64,000 nt of DNA from Saururus chinensis (Eukaryota; Streptophyta; Magnoliopsida; Piperales; Saururaceae), in NCBI GenBank assembly GCA_035235625.1, contig CP141140.1:48107351-48171350 (forward strand). The letters are read 5' to 3'. A program made the translations under genes and the position numbers. The notes beneath the pieces are model-generated. The model had not been told where the DNA came from and made no database searches. It saw only the letters and a program-made list of their open reading frames with translations. Positions 1 through 9,831 of the stretch are shown here, piece by piece. Numbering within the stretch: the stretch's first letter is position 1; the number at the start of each line of letters is the position of its first letter.

Positions 1-267
1 GAACACCAGCAGAGAGGTCTGCCACTAAGTAATGGACAGACCCTTTGCTGCTGATGGATGCAGAACTGATGTCTGAGGGTGGGTGCTCAAAAAAGAAAAC
101 ACTTCGGCTGTAGCTCCAGCAGATGATGGATGACATGGTGCATGCAACTGCAGTGGCTGCGAAAGATACAATAGTGGCAGCGGATCCAACAACAGAGGCA
201 GGTGAATTCAGCAGCAGTGGTGGATGTGCAGGCAGCGTCGAAGGGAGTGGCGTTAACCTCACCATGG
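1..267. other. Left flank of the nested retroelement block, no recognised gene
   Basis: I recognise no coding similarity here. By position it is the sequence into which the minus-strand gag element (268-8801) inserted, so it should be the continuation of the disrupted LTR element whose LTR survives at 8907-9211. The 108-residue plus-strand reading frame starting at 123 runs into the LTR at 268 and looks fortuitous. I could not find a convincing target duplication joining this flank to 8802, so the junction is inferred. Confidence 0.3.
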
Positions 268-799
268 TGTCACAAGGCCCAGAATTCACTATGATTTCAC
301 ACGCCTTGTGGAGCCTGACTGCCCTCGGCAATCAGCAGCCTTCTCACTCTCTTAGCGCGCACACGATCACAAGGAAATGCACACACGTTACAAAAAACAA
401 CAGAAGTGAAGGGAAAAAGGGCCTCACCCAAAAACCATTCCATACTTGATGTTATGCAAGCACTTGGTTCAAATCTTAGTGTCAAGACTCAAAACCCACT
501 GGCTATCATCTCATATGAGCTTACAATGTATTCCCCACCCTTTTATACCCGTTGGTCACAGCCAAGCGGTTCTAACATGACCCCCATGACTTAGCCCACT
601 ATGTTGTCCGTAACCATACGTAACCGTCCATAACCACCTACGGTTATGCACAAGAGCGTGCAGCAACCACTCGATTAGTGGCCAGCAACCGTCAGCCACT
701 ACTCCCATGTTCTTCGCTATGATGCACTCGGGTCTTAGTGGGAATCGTGCTGGTCAGTTATGCAACCACCAACCTTGGCATGTCGCCCATGTGCCAATG

Positions 800-1162
800 T
801 ATTATGTTCTGTAGTAGTTAGACAGTAGTTAGGCAGTTATTATAATGTGTACATAGGTGGTGATGTTAGGTGCACGTGACTTTGCTTTTAATTAGTTATT
901 AATCAGTTTTAGTCTATGTAGTTAGTTATCTTTCTCTATGTAGCCTGATGGCTTAGGTCAGTCTTAAATAGGCTTTTATCGTTGTAATCGAAAACTAATG
1001 AAGAATTAGCCTTCCTTTCTTTCTATCAACTTCTCCTTCCCGACCTCTCCTCCAAATTCAAGTTCGCACTTGCAAACTGCAAGCGCGTCCCTTTCCCTCT
1101 CTCTCAACCTAATCTCCCAACCTCTTCCAGTCTCCTTTCTTTTCTGCACAAGATTCATAACA
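800..1162 (+). repeat. 5' LTR of the chromovirus
   Basis: 363 bp, ending CATAACA just before the Met-tRNA primer site. It matches the 3' LTR at 5843-6157 closely but carries about 48 bp (around 868-920) that the 3' LTR lacks, the visible indel between the pair. The stretch around 963-980 resembles a short-leader promoter region, but I see no clean TATA box. Confidence 0.85.
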
Positions 1163-1202
1163 ACTGGTATCAGAGCGATCCTTCCTCGGCCCTTCTTTCC
1201 CA

Positions 1203-2652
1203 TGACAAACGGTCGTGTTTACGAGAGAAGAAACCCACCTGTCGGCCAAGAGAATGCCGGGGCGGAACCAGCAATGACCCCAGGCCACCAAACCGCAGCC
1301 GCCCAGTCCCCTGTTGCTGCCGTTCTGAATTCTATCGCCGGTCTGTTCCCAGAAGTGGTGGCGGAAATTCCTCAGGCCGCCGCTGCCCAGTTGGCCACCG
1401 GAGCAAACCAGTCTTCCAACGGATGCGACCAAATTCTGGGGGCGCTGTCAACATTGCAGATTCAAACCATGGAGATGCAGCGTCTGTTTCTCTAGGAGTT
1501 GAAGTCTGACCTTCGGTCGTCTGCAGAGTGCCAGCAAGCAACCTTGGACCAAATACGCAAGGATCAGGCCGCTTGTTTGGTTGCATTCACAGCAGGATCA
1601 GCGCCTGCTCCTCCTCCCGTTGCATTCCCTCTGTCGGCTGCAGCCCGCCCCCATGGCAAGGGACTTCTCCAGCGACCATCGGCAACCCTTTTTCCCCATG
1701 GATCAGGTCGACCTGCACCCAGCCCATTCCCGCAGACATTCACCAATGATGTGCGGATGCCGGCCCCTTCAATTGGACCAAGTCACGCCCCATTTGCGTC
1801 CGTAATGGGCAATGAGCCAGCCCCCATTCATTAGTGGCATGATAATGACATCTACTCGGATAAAGTAGCATAGGGAACCTATGGTTCAACTCCTAAGGCA
1901 AGCACTGTTCGCCTAAATTTTCCTGAATACTCGGGGGAGGACAACCCCGCCGAGTGGGTCTCACGAGCGGAGCGTTTTTTCACATATCAGGGAGCACGGC
2001 CAGAACTGCGGGTTCTCTTGGCTTCCTTCTACCTAAAAGGGGACGCACTGGTACGGCTGTAACAACTCGAACAACAGGAGGGGTGATTAGTTGGGAATAT
2101 TTGGTGGCTGAGTTATGCGCCTGCTTCGGCCCAAATGAGTATGAGGATTTCGATTCTCGTCTGCATAGTCTCCGCCAAACTTCTTCCATCCGAACCTATC
2201 AGACTGATTTTGCACGACTGGCAACTCGGGTGGAATGGACTCCTTCAGCCCTTCTTTCTAAGTTCATTAGCGGACTGCGGGAAGATATCCAGGCTGAAGT
2301 GCGTCAGTTCGAACCAGCTAACCTCGGCCAAGCTATCCGGCTAGCCCGCATTCAATAGGAGCTACTCCAGCAATTACAGAGGGGCAACCATCCCTTGCCA
2401 GGAACACGACCTATTCCGGCAGCACCTACCTCCAATCCTGGCCTTGTCAGACGCCTTACCCCTGCACAGATGGAGGACCGCCACTCTCATGGCCTCTATT
2501 TCAACTGTGATGACAAATTTGTTCTAGGTCACAATTGCAAGTGTCCAGGCTCAATATTGATTATGGAAGAGGGACTTGATACAGGTGATTGGTCAGCGCC
2601 TAATGAGCCAGAGTGTTCTAGAGATTTCTATGCATGCTTAATGACAAGGTAG
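1203..2652 (+). pseudogene. Chromovirus gag (capsid/nucleocapsid), broken
   Basis: Gag packages the element RNA in cytoplasmic virus-like particles. The frame opens at the ATG at 1203 and runs in frame 2 with stops at 1493-1495 (CTC TAG GAG) and 1832-1834. It then switches to frame 1 for the capsid region (1954-2358, retrotransposon-gag core with the WE/F..F.....R pattern), with a further stop at 2356-2358. The nucleocapsid zinc knuckle near 2495-2545 is recognisable as Y-F-N-C..GH..C, so the first cysteine of the CX2CX4HX4C box has become tyrosine. The Gln- and Pro-rich linker between N-terminal and capsid parts is typical of this group. Confidence 0.8.
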
Positions 2653-3011
2653 CTCGAAGGTTGGGGTGCATCATTCAGCCTTCTACTTCCTTTGACGTGC
2701 TTATTGGTGATGGGAGGTATTTGCAGAGCAGCGGGGTATGTCTCTCTATTCCCTTGATGATCCAAGGCCATATGTTTCATATAGACCTGTTCTTGCTTCC
2801 TACCAAGGGGGCGGATATTGTGTTAGGAGTCCAATGGCTCCAAGAACTTGGACCCATCACTTGGGATTTCAAGCAGCTGCACATGGAATTTCTGTACGGG
2901 GATGCGCAAATTCAGCTAAGTGGGCAACAACCAGGTACCCACCATTCAGTTCAGCCCATACATTCTTTTTTAAAATTTGTGGCCAAAGGATTTCTCTTAG
3001 TTGCGCACTGA
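2634..3011 (+). pseudogene. Chromovirus aspartic protease remnant
   Basis: The frame-3 segment carries the second half of a retropepsin-like domain: the conserved NDKVARRLG stretch, then the ADIVLGVQWLQELGP motif that closes the family domain. The catalytic D-S/T-G motif, expected just before NDKVARRLG, is absent. The frame changes at this point (gag frame 1 to frame 3), so a small deletion has probably removed the active site. The protease could not have been functional in this copy. Confidence 0.75.
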
Positions 3012-4430
3012 CCCGCTATCCAAGTCCGCAAATATTCCGACAGATTTGGGGACTCTGCTATCTGAGTATGAGAGGATTTTTCAGGCACCCACAGTTTTAC
3101 CTCCACCTCGTCAGCATGATCACCGAATTTATATTCAGCCAAGATGTCCACCAGCTAATGTTCGGCCCTACTGGTACCCCCAGGTGCAGAAAGATGAGAT
3201 TGAAAGACTAGTACAGGAAATGCTTACTTCAGGCGTCATTCGACCCAGGGGTCATTCAACCCAGCACCAGCCAATACTCTTCTCCCGTGCTGCTTGTCAG
3301 AAAAAAGGATGGATCATGGCATTTTTGTGTGGATTATCGTGCCTTGAATGCTATTACTATGAAGGATAAGTACCCTATTCCTGTGATTGAAGAGTTACTA
3401 AATGAATTAGCTGGGGCAACAGTCTTCACTAAGTTAAATCTTCGTTCAGGGTACCACCAAATCCGGATGCACCCACCTGATATCTATAAGATAGCTTTCA
3501 GAACACATGATGGCCATTATGAATTTATGGTCATGCCCTTTGGTCTCTCGAATGCACCTTCCACTTTCTAGAGCCTTATGAATGATATTTTCCGACCTTA
3601 TCTAAGACGATTTGTATTGGTGTTTTTTTATGACATCCTGGTTTATAGTCGCTCGTGGTTGGAGCATCTGCAACATATTTGTCTGGTTTTCACTACACTG
3701 CTTCATCAGGATTTGTTTCTAAAAAAATCCAAGTGTGCATTTGGATCACCACAGGTTGATTATTTAGGCCATGTCATTTCAGCCTCAGGTGTGTCTACGG
3801 ATCCTTCCAAGATTGAGGCCATTCTCCAGTGGCCAACTCCTACTATTCGGGCGCTCAGGGGTTTCTTGGGCTGGACAAGCTATTACAGGTGCTTTATTAA
3901 GGGGTATGGAACCTTAGCCGCCCCCCTCACTACTCTCCTCAAGTAGGGGGCTTTCCATTGGACTCCATAAACCCAATCTTCTTTTGATGATCTGAAGCTC
4001 GCTATGTCATCACCACCTGTGCTTGCACTTCCGGACTTCTCCCAACCGTTTGTTATTGACAGTGATGCATCTTCACATGGATTGGGGGCAGTGCTTATGC
4101 AGGGGGCAGACCCATTGCTTATTTTTCTAAGGCCATCTCCGGATGTACTGCACAGCTACCCACCTATGAATTGGAGATGTTAGCTATTGTTCTTGCAGTA
4201 ACGAAATGGTGGCCTTACCTTTTGGGGCAGAAATTCATCATCCGAACAAATCACCACAGCTTATGTTATTTTTTGGATCGAAGGGTGGCCTCTCCGTCCC
4301 AGCAAAGATGGGTATCAAAACTTCTCGGATATGATTATGAGTTGTTTTATCGAAAGGGAAGTGACAACCAAGCTGCTGATGCACTTTCTCGCCGGTCAGA
4401 GGGGTCTCATCTTGCTACTTTATCCATGCC
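3012..4430 (+). pseudogene. Chromovirus reverse transcriptase and RNase H, broken
   Basis: Reverse transcriptase lies in frame 2 (about 3287-3946): [20 protein letters not shown], then motif A read as [13 protein letters not shown], then [11 protein letters not shown] and the active-site box read as FFYDILVYS. Motif A normally has Asp where this copy has Asn, and the FxDD box has lost its first Asp to Tyr, so two catalytic residues are gone. Stops occur at 3569-3571 (in place of the family Gln), 3944-3946 and near 3968. RNase H follows (VIDSDASSHGLGAVL, then YELEMLAIV, TNHHSL and ADALSRR); a one-base loss near 4100 moves it from frame 2 to frame 1. Confidence 0.85.
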
Positions 4431-5818
4431 CACCTTCCCATTTATGGCTGATTTGCTTCACGCCTATGGTCAGGATAAGGAGATAGCTTCACTCATCATT
4501 CGGTTACGGAATGACCCGTTGTGTTCGCCTCCTTTTGTTCTACAGGGTGATATACTTCTCTGGCGGGATCGCTTGTGGATTCTTGCTGTTCCTCAACTAA
4601 GGGAGCAACTTCATTATTTTCACTCTTCCCCTATTGCTGGCCATGAGGTACAATTTAGAATATACAAAAGGATTTCTTAGAGTTGTTATTGGAAGGGTCT
4701 CAAGAAAGCTGTCCAGAATTTTGTAGCCGCATGTGATGTATGTCAGCGGTCTAAGTCCCTTACTTCCTCTCCTGTTGGCTTACTTCAACCATTGCCTATT
4801 CCAGAGCATATTTGGGAAGATATATCTATAGATTTCATTTAGGGTTTACCCCTAACTCAGGGTAAAAGTGTCATTTTGGTTGTCATTGATCAACTATCCA
4901 AATATGCACACTTTCATCTCTAGGTTATCCTTACAATGCTAGCCATGTGGCAGAAGTTTTCGTTTATGATATTGCGTGGCTTCATGGTATGCCACGATCC
5001 ATTGTATCTGACCGGGAACTTGTATTCCTATCCAAATTTTGGAGTTCATTCTTTGAGCTCCAAGGTACATCTTTGAAGATGAGCACAGCCTATCACCCTC
5101 AAACAGACGACCAAACAGAAGTTCTTAACCGCTGCCTTGAGCAGCATTTATGTTGTTTTGCAGGAGATCATCCCCGCAGGTGGCTTATCACACGTCACTG
5201 GGCTCAACGCCTTTTCAGGTGGTTTATGGCAGGCCTCCGCCTACCATTCTCTCTTATGTGCCACACCGTTCCGATGTGGGAGCTGTTGACCAATCATTAC
5301 AGGAGCGGGATGAAGTCTTACGCTCTCTCAAACACAACTTGAAATCAACCCAAAATCAAATGAAACAGGTGTATGATCGTTCGCATACTGATAGAGTTCT
5401 GCGTGGGAGATTGGGTTTATGTGAGACTTCAGCCTTATTGGCAAGTGCCAGCACGTTCTACCAGCCACCACAAGCTCTTGCCCCATTTTTATGGTCCATA
5501 CTAAGTGGTGGAAAAAGTGGGCCAAGTGGCTTATAAGCTCCAGCTGCCTCCTACAGCACGCATCCACCCGGTGTTTCATGTCTCCCAGCTTCGACGGTTT
5601 GTGGGAGATCCATCTGCTGTGTCACCCATTCCACCACCACCTGCTCCACCGTCCGCACCCCCACCAACTCTCACCCCTACTTCTATTCAGGCCACTCGGA
5701 GAATTCGCCTCAGCACTGAAGTCCTTGTTGCGTGGAAAGATCAGCCTTTAGAGGACGCCACCTGGATGCTCGAAGACGATTTCCTCGGCCAATTTCCTAA
5801 TTGGTCGCCTTGAGGACA
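4431..5818 (+). pseudogene. Chromovirus integrase and C-terminal chromodomain, broken
   Basis: Integrase inserts the cDNA. The zinc-binding H-H-C-C module is visible (HYFHSSPIAGH ... CDVCQR, about 4610-4750). The core follows with the first Asp in DISIDF, the second in VSDRE and the Glu in QTEVLNR, so the D-D-E triad is still readable. Stops at 4678-4680 and near 4850 and a frameshift near 4920 break it; two further frame changes follow (5150-5536, then 5505-5813). The last part (VFHVSQLRRFVGDP, then EVLVAWKDQPLEDATWMLEDDF) is the chromodomain, thought to guide insertion to heterochromatin. The tail LEDK reads into the polypurine tract. Confidence 0.85.
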
Positions 5819-5842
5819 AGTCGTCTATCATGGGTGGAGGGA

Positions 5843-6157
5843 TGTTATGTTCTGCAGTAGTTAGATAGTAGTTAGGCAGTTATTATAACGTGCACATAGG
5901 TAGTGATGTTAGTCTATGTAGCTAGTTATCTTTCTCTATGTAGCCTGATGGCTTAGGTCAGCCTTAAATAGGCTTTTATCGTTGTAATCGAAAACTAATG
6001 AAGAATTTGCCTTCCTTTCTTTCTATCAACTTCTCCTTCCCGACCTCTCCAAATTCAGGTTCGCACTTGCAAACTGCAAGTGCGTCCCTTTCCCTCTCTC
6101 AACCTAATCTCCCAACCTCTTCCAGTCTCCTTTCTTTTCTGCACAAGATTCATAACA
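5843..6157 (+). repeat. 3' LTR of the chromovirus
   Basis: 315 bp beginning TGTTATG and ending CATAACA, an exact inverted pair. It is a shorter version of the 5' LTR, missing about 48 bp after position 5908. It is flanked by the polypurine tract on the left and target duplication CAATG (6158-6162) on the right. Confidence 0.88.
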
Positions 6158-6336
6158 CAATGAGAAGGAGAAGACATTGCCACGCCCTTAGCATGCCCTT
6201 CACTCGCCCTCCATACCTCTGCATGTGCGCTAGGCTGCTTCCGTTGTCCGCACATGAGCTCATCCCGTATACCACGAACCAAAGGTGTTACAGACCCTCC
6301 CCAGCCAAAACCGTCGACGTCCTCATCGAATCCCGT

Positions 6337-6740
6337 ATTTCCCAGGTGCCCCGATTGAAAAGTTTGACCTCTCATAGCCAAATCCTCCCATCACACCACG
6401 GCTAAGTGATTACCTTGTACTTCCTAAGTGTCCTGATTGAAAAGTTTGACCTCTCGTAGCCAACTCCTCCCATCACACCATGGCTAAGTGATTACCTTGT
6501 ACTTCCCAGGTGCCCCGTTTGAAAAGCTTGACCTCTCATAGCCAACTCCTCCCATCACACCATGGCTAAGTAATTACCTTGTACTTCCCATGTGCCCAAA
6601 TTATAAAGTTTGACCTCTCATAGCCAACTCATCCCATCACACTACGGCTAAGTAATTACCTTGTACTTCCCAAATGCCCTGATTAAAAAGCTTGGCCTTT
6701 CGTGGCCAACTCTTCCCATCACACCACGGCTAAGTAACAC
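6337..6740. repeat. 82-bp tandem repeat, about five copies
   Basis: Units begin with TTCC(C/T)A at 6337, 6421, 6503, 6585 and 6667 (spacing 84, 82, 82, 82). Each contains AAAGTTTGACCTCTCATAGCC, CATCACAC(C/T)A(C/T)GGCTAAGT and ATTACCTTGTAC. The block lies between the gag stop and the polypurine tract of the minus-strand element, so it would be part of its 3' untranslated RNA. Confidence 0.9.
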
Positions 6741-6823
6741 TTTGTCCAAAGACTCCTCTTTGCCCCACTTGACTACTCCAATCAGCCGAGTCCTTGGGAG
6801 AACCAATCCCCAGAGTGCGAGTC

Positions 6824-8027
6824 TCAATGATCCGCATCAGCCCCCTTTTTCGATGACTCCAACACTTGAATGCACCCCAAACGTTGCAAAGGCACCATCC
6901 GAACTAAGTCCTCATGGTCTGACTCAGCTTGGTCCTCTTCCGCAGCAACTAACACAATCAACCTTTCTCTCTTCGGACATTCCTTGGCACAGTGTGGCCC
7001 ACTGCATAGGAAACAACAACCACCTTTGTTCGGCCTGCTTGGTTGTTCACTGCCCTTGTCCTTGCCACCATTACCACCCTTGATGTCATTTGTGTTCGCT
7101 GACTTGTCGCCTTTCTCCCCATGCCCAACAGAATTCTCCTTGAAACCTGTCAAACTATCTGCCGCTGCAATGGCTGCGGGAAGGTCCTCTACTTCCCTTC
7201 TTCGCAATTCATTTTGCGCACATGTTTGCAAGCCCGACATGAAGTAGAACAACTTGTCTTCCTCCGACATGTTAGACACTCCCAGCATAAGTAATTGAAA
7301 TTCTTTTACTTAGTCCCGAACTGCCCCTGTATGTTTGAGCTTTCGCAACGCCTCTCTTGCAAGCCAAGCCACATTTTTGGGAAGGAACTGCTCCTGCAAC
7401 TCTTCCTTGAACGTGTGCCATGCTTCAATCCATGGCCGGCCTTCTGCTACATCATTGTCCAACCGTGTCCACCACCAAAGCTTTGCGTCCCCCTCAAGAT
7501 ACATTGCTGCCACCAAAACTTTCTCCTCCTCCGGGGTATAGATCAACCTGAAATAGCTTTCCATGTCCCAAAGGTAGTTGTCAATCTCTTTGGCACCAAA
7601 CATTCCCAAGTACGCCTTCGGTTCGGGCACCTTTGTCTTCTACATTTGTTGAGAAATCCCTTCGCCCCCATCTCGTAGAGCAGTGTTGATGACTGCCCTC
7701 TTCAGCATCAACACTTCGTCAATCAACTCCTTGAATTTTGCCACCGCATCTGCAACTTGCGTCATTCGCTGCATGAGAAAATCCGCCGTTTCAACCATCT
7801 CAGCGAATAACATCGTGATCCAAGTTGCCTCTTCATCCGAACTACCTTTCAAAGACGCGACCAGATGGAGAGAGACCTCTAGAATGGACACGCTAGTCGA
7901 ATGCCCCCAAACGCTCCTGAATTTCACGCAAGGAAGTTTGGACTTCAACCAACGTGTCATTCCCTATAGACATCACATCCACCTTCGCCTCAAGCTCCAA
8001 CATACGAGTTTGCATTGAGCCTACCAT
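6824..8027 (-). pseudogene. Gag gene of the minus-strand non-autonomous element
   Basis: The ATG at 8027 opens MVGSMQTRMLELEAKVDV, a coiled-coil-prone N-terminus typical of this plant Ty3/gypsy gag family. A stop and frame change occur near 7905. From 7960 to 6824 one minus frame continues with only two stops: TAG before KTKVPEPKAYLG at 7638-7640, and TAA in RD*VKEF at 7310-7312, where family members have Tyr. The capsid core contains LWDMESYF, GDAKLWWW and FLPKNVAWLAREALRKL. The C-terminal zinc knuckle CFLCSGPHCAKECPKRE (CX2CX3HX4C) is intact. Length and order fit a complete gag polyprotein. The plus-strand frames here are shadows. Confidence 0.85.
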
Positions 8028-8152
8028 TGACAAGCAAACTATCCGCCTTCAGCAACCCGCCAAGTCTTTAGGACCTCGACAAAATCCTTAAACTTTTCGG
8101 GTCGAGCCCGCACAAGAGTTGCACCCACCAGTGCTTTTCCTCATCTACCAAC

Positions 8153-8801
8153 TATCACAAGGTCCGGAATTCACGATGATTTCACACGCCTTGTGCGGCC
8201 TGAATGCCCTCAGCAATCAGCAGCCTTCTCACTCTCTTAGCACACACACGATCACAAGGAAACGCACACACGCTACAAAGAACAACGGAAGAGAAGGGAA
8301 AAAGGGCCTAGCCCAAAAACATTTCCGCACTTGATGTTATAGAAGCACCTAGTTCGAATCTTAGTGCCATGACTCAAAACCCACTAGCTCTCATCTCTTA
8401 TGAGCTTACAATGTATTCCCCACCCTTTTATACCGGTTGGTCGCAACCAAGCGGTTACAACATGAAACCCATGACTTAGCCCACTATGTTGTTCGTAACT
8501 GTCTGTAACCACCTGCGGTTATGCACAAGAGCATGCAATAACCACTCGATTAGTGGGCAGCAACCGTCAGCTACTACCATGTTCTTCGTCATGATGCACT
8601 TGGGTCTTAGTGGGGATCATACTAGTCGGTTATGCAACCGTCAACCTTGGCACATCGCCCATGTGCCAATGAGAAGGAGAAGACATGGCCACGCCCTTAG
8701 CATGCCCTCCACGCGCCCTCCATACCTCTGTATGTACGCTAGGTTGCTTTTGTCGTCCACACATGAGCTCCTCCCATATACCATGAACCAAGGGTGTTAC
8801 A
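8153..8801 (-). repeat. 5' LTR of the gag-only element
   Basis: 649 bp, paired with 268-799 + 6163-6292. On the minus strand it starts TGTAACA at 8801; its other end has TATCACA where the sister LTR has TGTCACA. Around 8650-8690 it preserves the exact uninterrupted version of the chromovirus target, which proves that the insertion is secondary. Confidence 0.85.
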
Positions 8802-8893
8802 ATAGCCATGCTTGGCTAATCACAGTTGAACTACTGGAGTAGCAGCTGCCAGATCGTTAGGCGGTGTTAATTCGCCTATTCTAGGAATTGATG

Positions 8894-9211
8894 GCTTTGG
8901 TACCATTGTTAAGTACAAGAATACACAAGGAGATAACTTGGTGAAGAAGTTCCAGAAATGTGGTCACAGGGCCATTGGGCAAGCACATGGCGTGCAAGCC
9001 TTCAAGGGAGAGAAAAGAGTGAACAATCAATCAATAGAGGGAGGAGAATAATTAGAAAGCTTAATTAATTCCATAACCTCAATTAGGGCTAAGCCCTCAC
9101 ATTATATAGACATTATTAGTGGACTCACAAACAATCGCCTAAGGCCCTTTATCAAAGATAAATACTAATGAACTAATACATACTGACATAAATGCCCTTA
9201 TTCATGAATAA
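8894..9211 (-). mobile_element. Truncated LTR element: 305-bp LTR with primer site
   Basis: On the minus strand, an LTR-like unit runs from TGTTATTCATGAATAAGG (9211) to TACTTAACA (8907), with TGTTA/TAACA ends. It is followed at once by TGGTACCAAAGCC (8905-8894 area), differing from the Met-tRNA primer site TGGTATCAGAGCC at two positions. A TATATAA box lies on the minus strand near 9100. About 100 bp of internal sequence remains before the gag-only element at 8801 cuts it off. No target duplication was identified, so the outer end is provisional. Confidence 0.55.
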
Positions 9212-9831
9212 CATAACTAATTAGCTAGCATGCGGATCCACAGGCAGACTGGACCCTTAGAATGGGTCATACCAGCATATTGTCAATCTACATATACAAC
9301 TAATTTGTAAGGGTAGTGGAAGTATTATATCTAGTTTATCCTGTCTTCCCATTTAAGAAGAGGCATCGTAGTCAATTGCTAGGGATCTTCTTAAGTGAGC
9401 TATTTCTGTTCATTCTCTTCGTGAACATCTTTAAGCTTGCCATTTTATAATCACTCTTCGAATTGCATAGTGTGAAGCTTAAATCCTTGATCGTAGATCA
9501 CGAAGATTAACAGCTATTAGCTAAGTATGAGAATTTCTGGTTCGACATGATTTGCAGGAAATGTTTCCATGACTTTTGAACACATCCATTGTAAAAATGT
9601 ATGTTCAAATCATTAGCTTGATAAAACTCTACGAAACAGGTCAAAGCTAAATACCTCTAGTTATGCTAGCCATTAGCCCAACATGACCAACACAAAGGAA
9701 GTGTACAAGTGTTTAAACATTATCATAATATATATTGTAAGAATATATACATATGTTTAAACTGCAAAAATAAAACAAATAAACAGGCTCTCCACAGAAT
9801 ATAGAAATAAAAAGTATGCATTCAAGATTAC
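9212..9831. other. Intronic or intergenic stretch, no gene seen
   Basis: AT-rich sequence downstream (minus strand) of the last visible TPR exon. I looked for the next TPR exon on the minus strand and found no frame that continues the repeat. It is best read as the start of an intron that has absorbed the retroelement nest, or as sequence left after loss of the 3' half of the gene. Confidence 0.5.

Larger units (their letters stand above)
800..6157 (+). mobile_element. Ty3/gypsy chromovirus, complete in outline but coding-dead
   Basis: A full-length LTR retrotransposon. The 5' LTR is 800-1162 and the 3' LTR 5843-6157; LTR ends are TGTTATG...CATAACA, with the first TG of the 5' copy mutated to TA. 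The primer binding site TGGTATCAGAGC (1165-1176, initiator Met tRNA) follows two bases after the 5' LTR. A purine-rich GGGTGGAGGGA precedes the 3' LTR. Target duplication CAATG occurs at 795-799 and 6158-6162, and the empty site is preserved in the second copy of the host LTR near 8654. The gag, protease, RT, RNase H, integrase and chromodomain order is Ty3/gypsy. Stops and frameshifts in every domain make it non-autonomous. Confidence 0.93.
268..6292 (-). repeat. 3' LTR of the minus-strand gag element, split by a later insertion
   Basis: The sequence at 268-799 plus 6163-6292 (about 660 bp once the inserted element is removed) matches the LTR at 8153-8801 along its whole length with scattered substitutions. 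Read on the minus strand it begins TGTAACA at 6292 and ends TGTGACA at 268. A purine-rich run (GGGGAGGGTC on the minus strand, 6293-6302) directly abuts the LTR and is a good polypurine tract, which fixes this as the 3' LTR. The chromovirus at 800-6157 interrupts it. The intact copy at 8650-8680 shows the uninterrupted target. Confidence 0.8.
6293..8801 (-). mobile_element. Gag-only LTR retrotransposon (internal part and 5' LTR)
   Basis: Together with the split 3' LTR at 268-6292 this is one minus-strand element. On the minus strand the order is 5' LTR (8801-8153), internal region of only about 1.86 kb with gag (8027-6824), a tandem-repeat block (6740-6337), polypurine tract and 3' LTR. No protease, RT or integrase is present, and there is no room for them. 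It is therefore a non-autonomous gag-bearing element (TR-GAG type) that would depend on another element's enzymes. A primer binding site is not clear: the bases after the LTR (TTGGTAGATGAGG) match the Met-tRNA site only in their first six. Confidence 0.8.

Noticed and set aside
6661-8018. Several plus-strand open frames opposite the gag gene
   Set aside because: Frames run antisense to a clear gag with capsid and zinc-knuckle motifs; they show no family features.
268-8801. 5-bp target duplication for the gag-only element
   Set aside because: The flanks (CATGG on the left, ATAGC on the right) do not match, and no shift of the boundary gives a convincing duplication.
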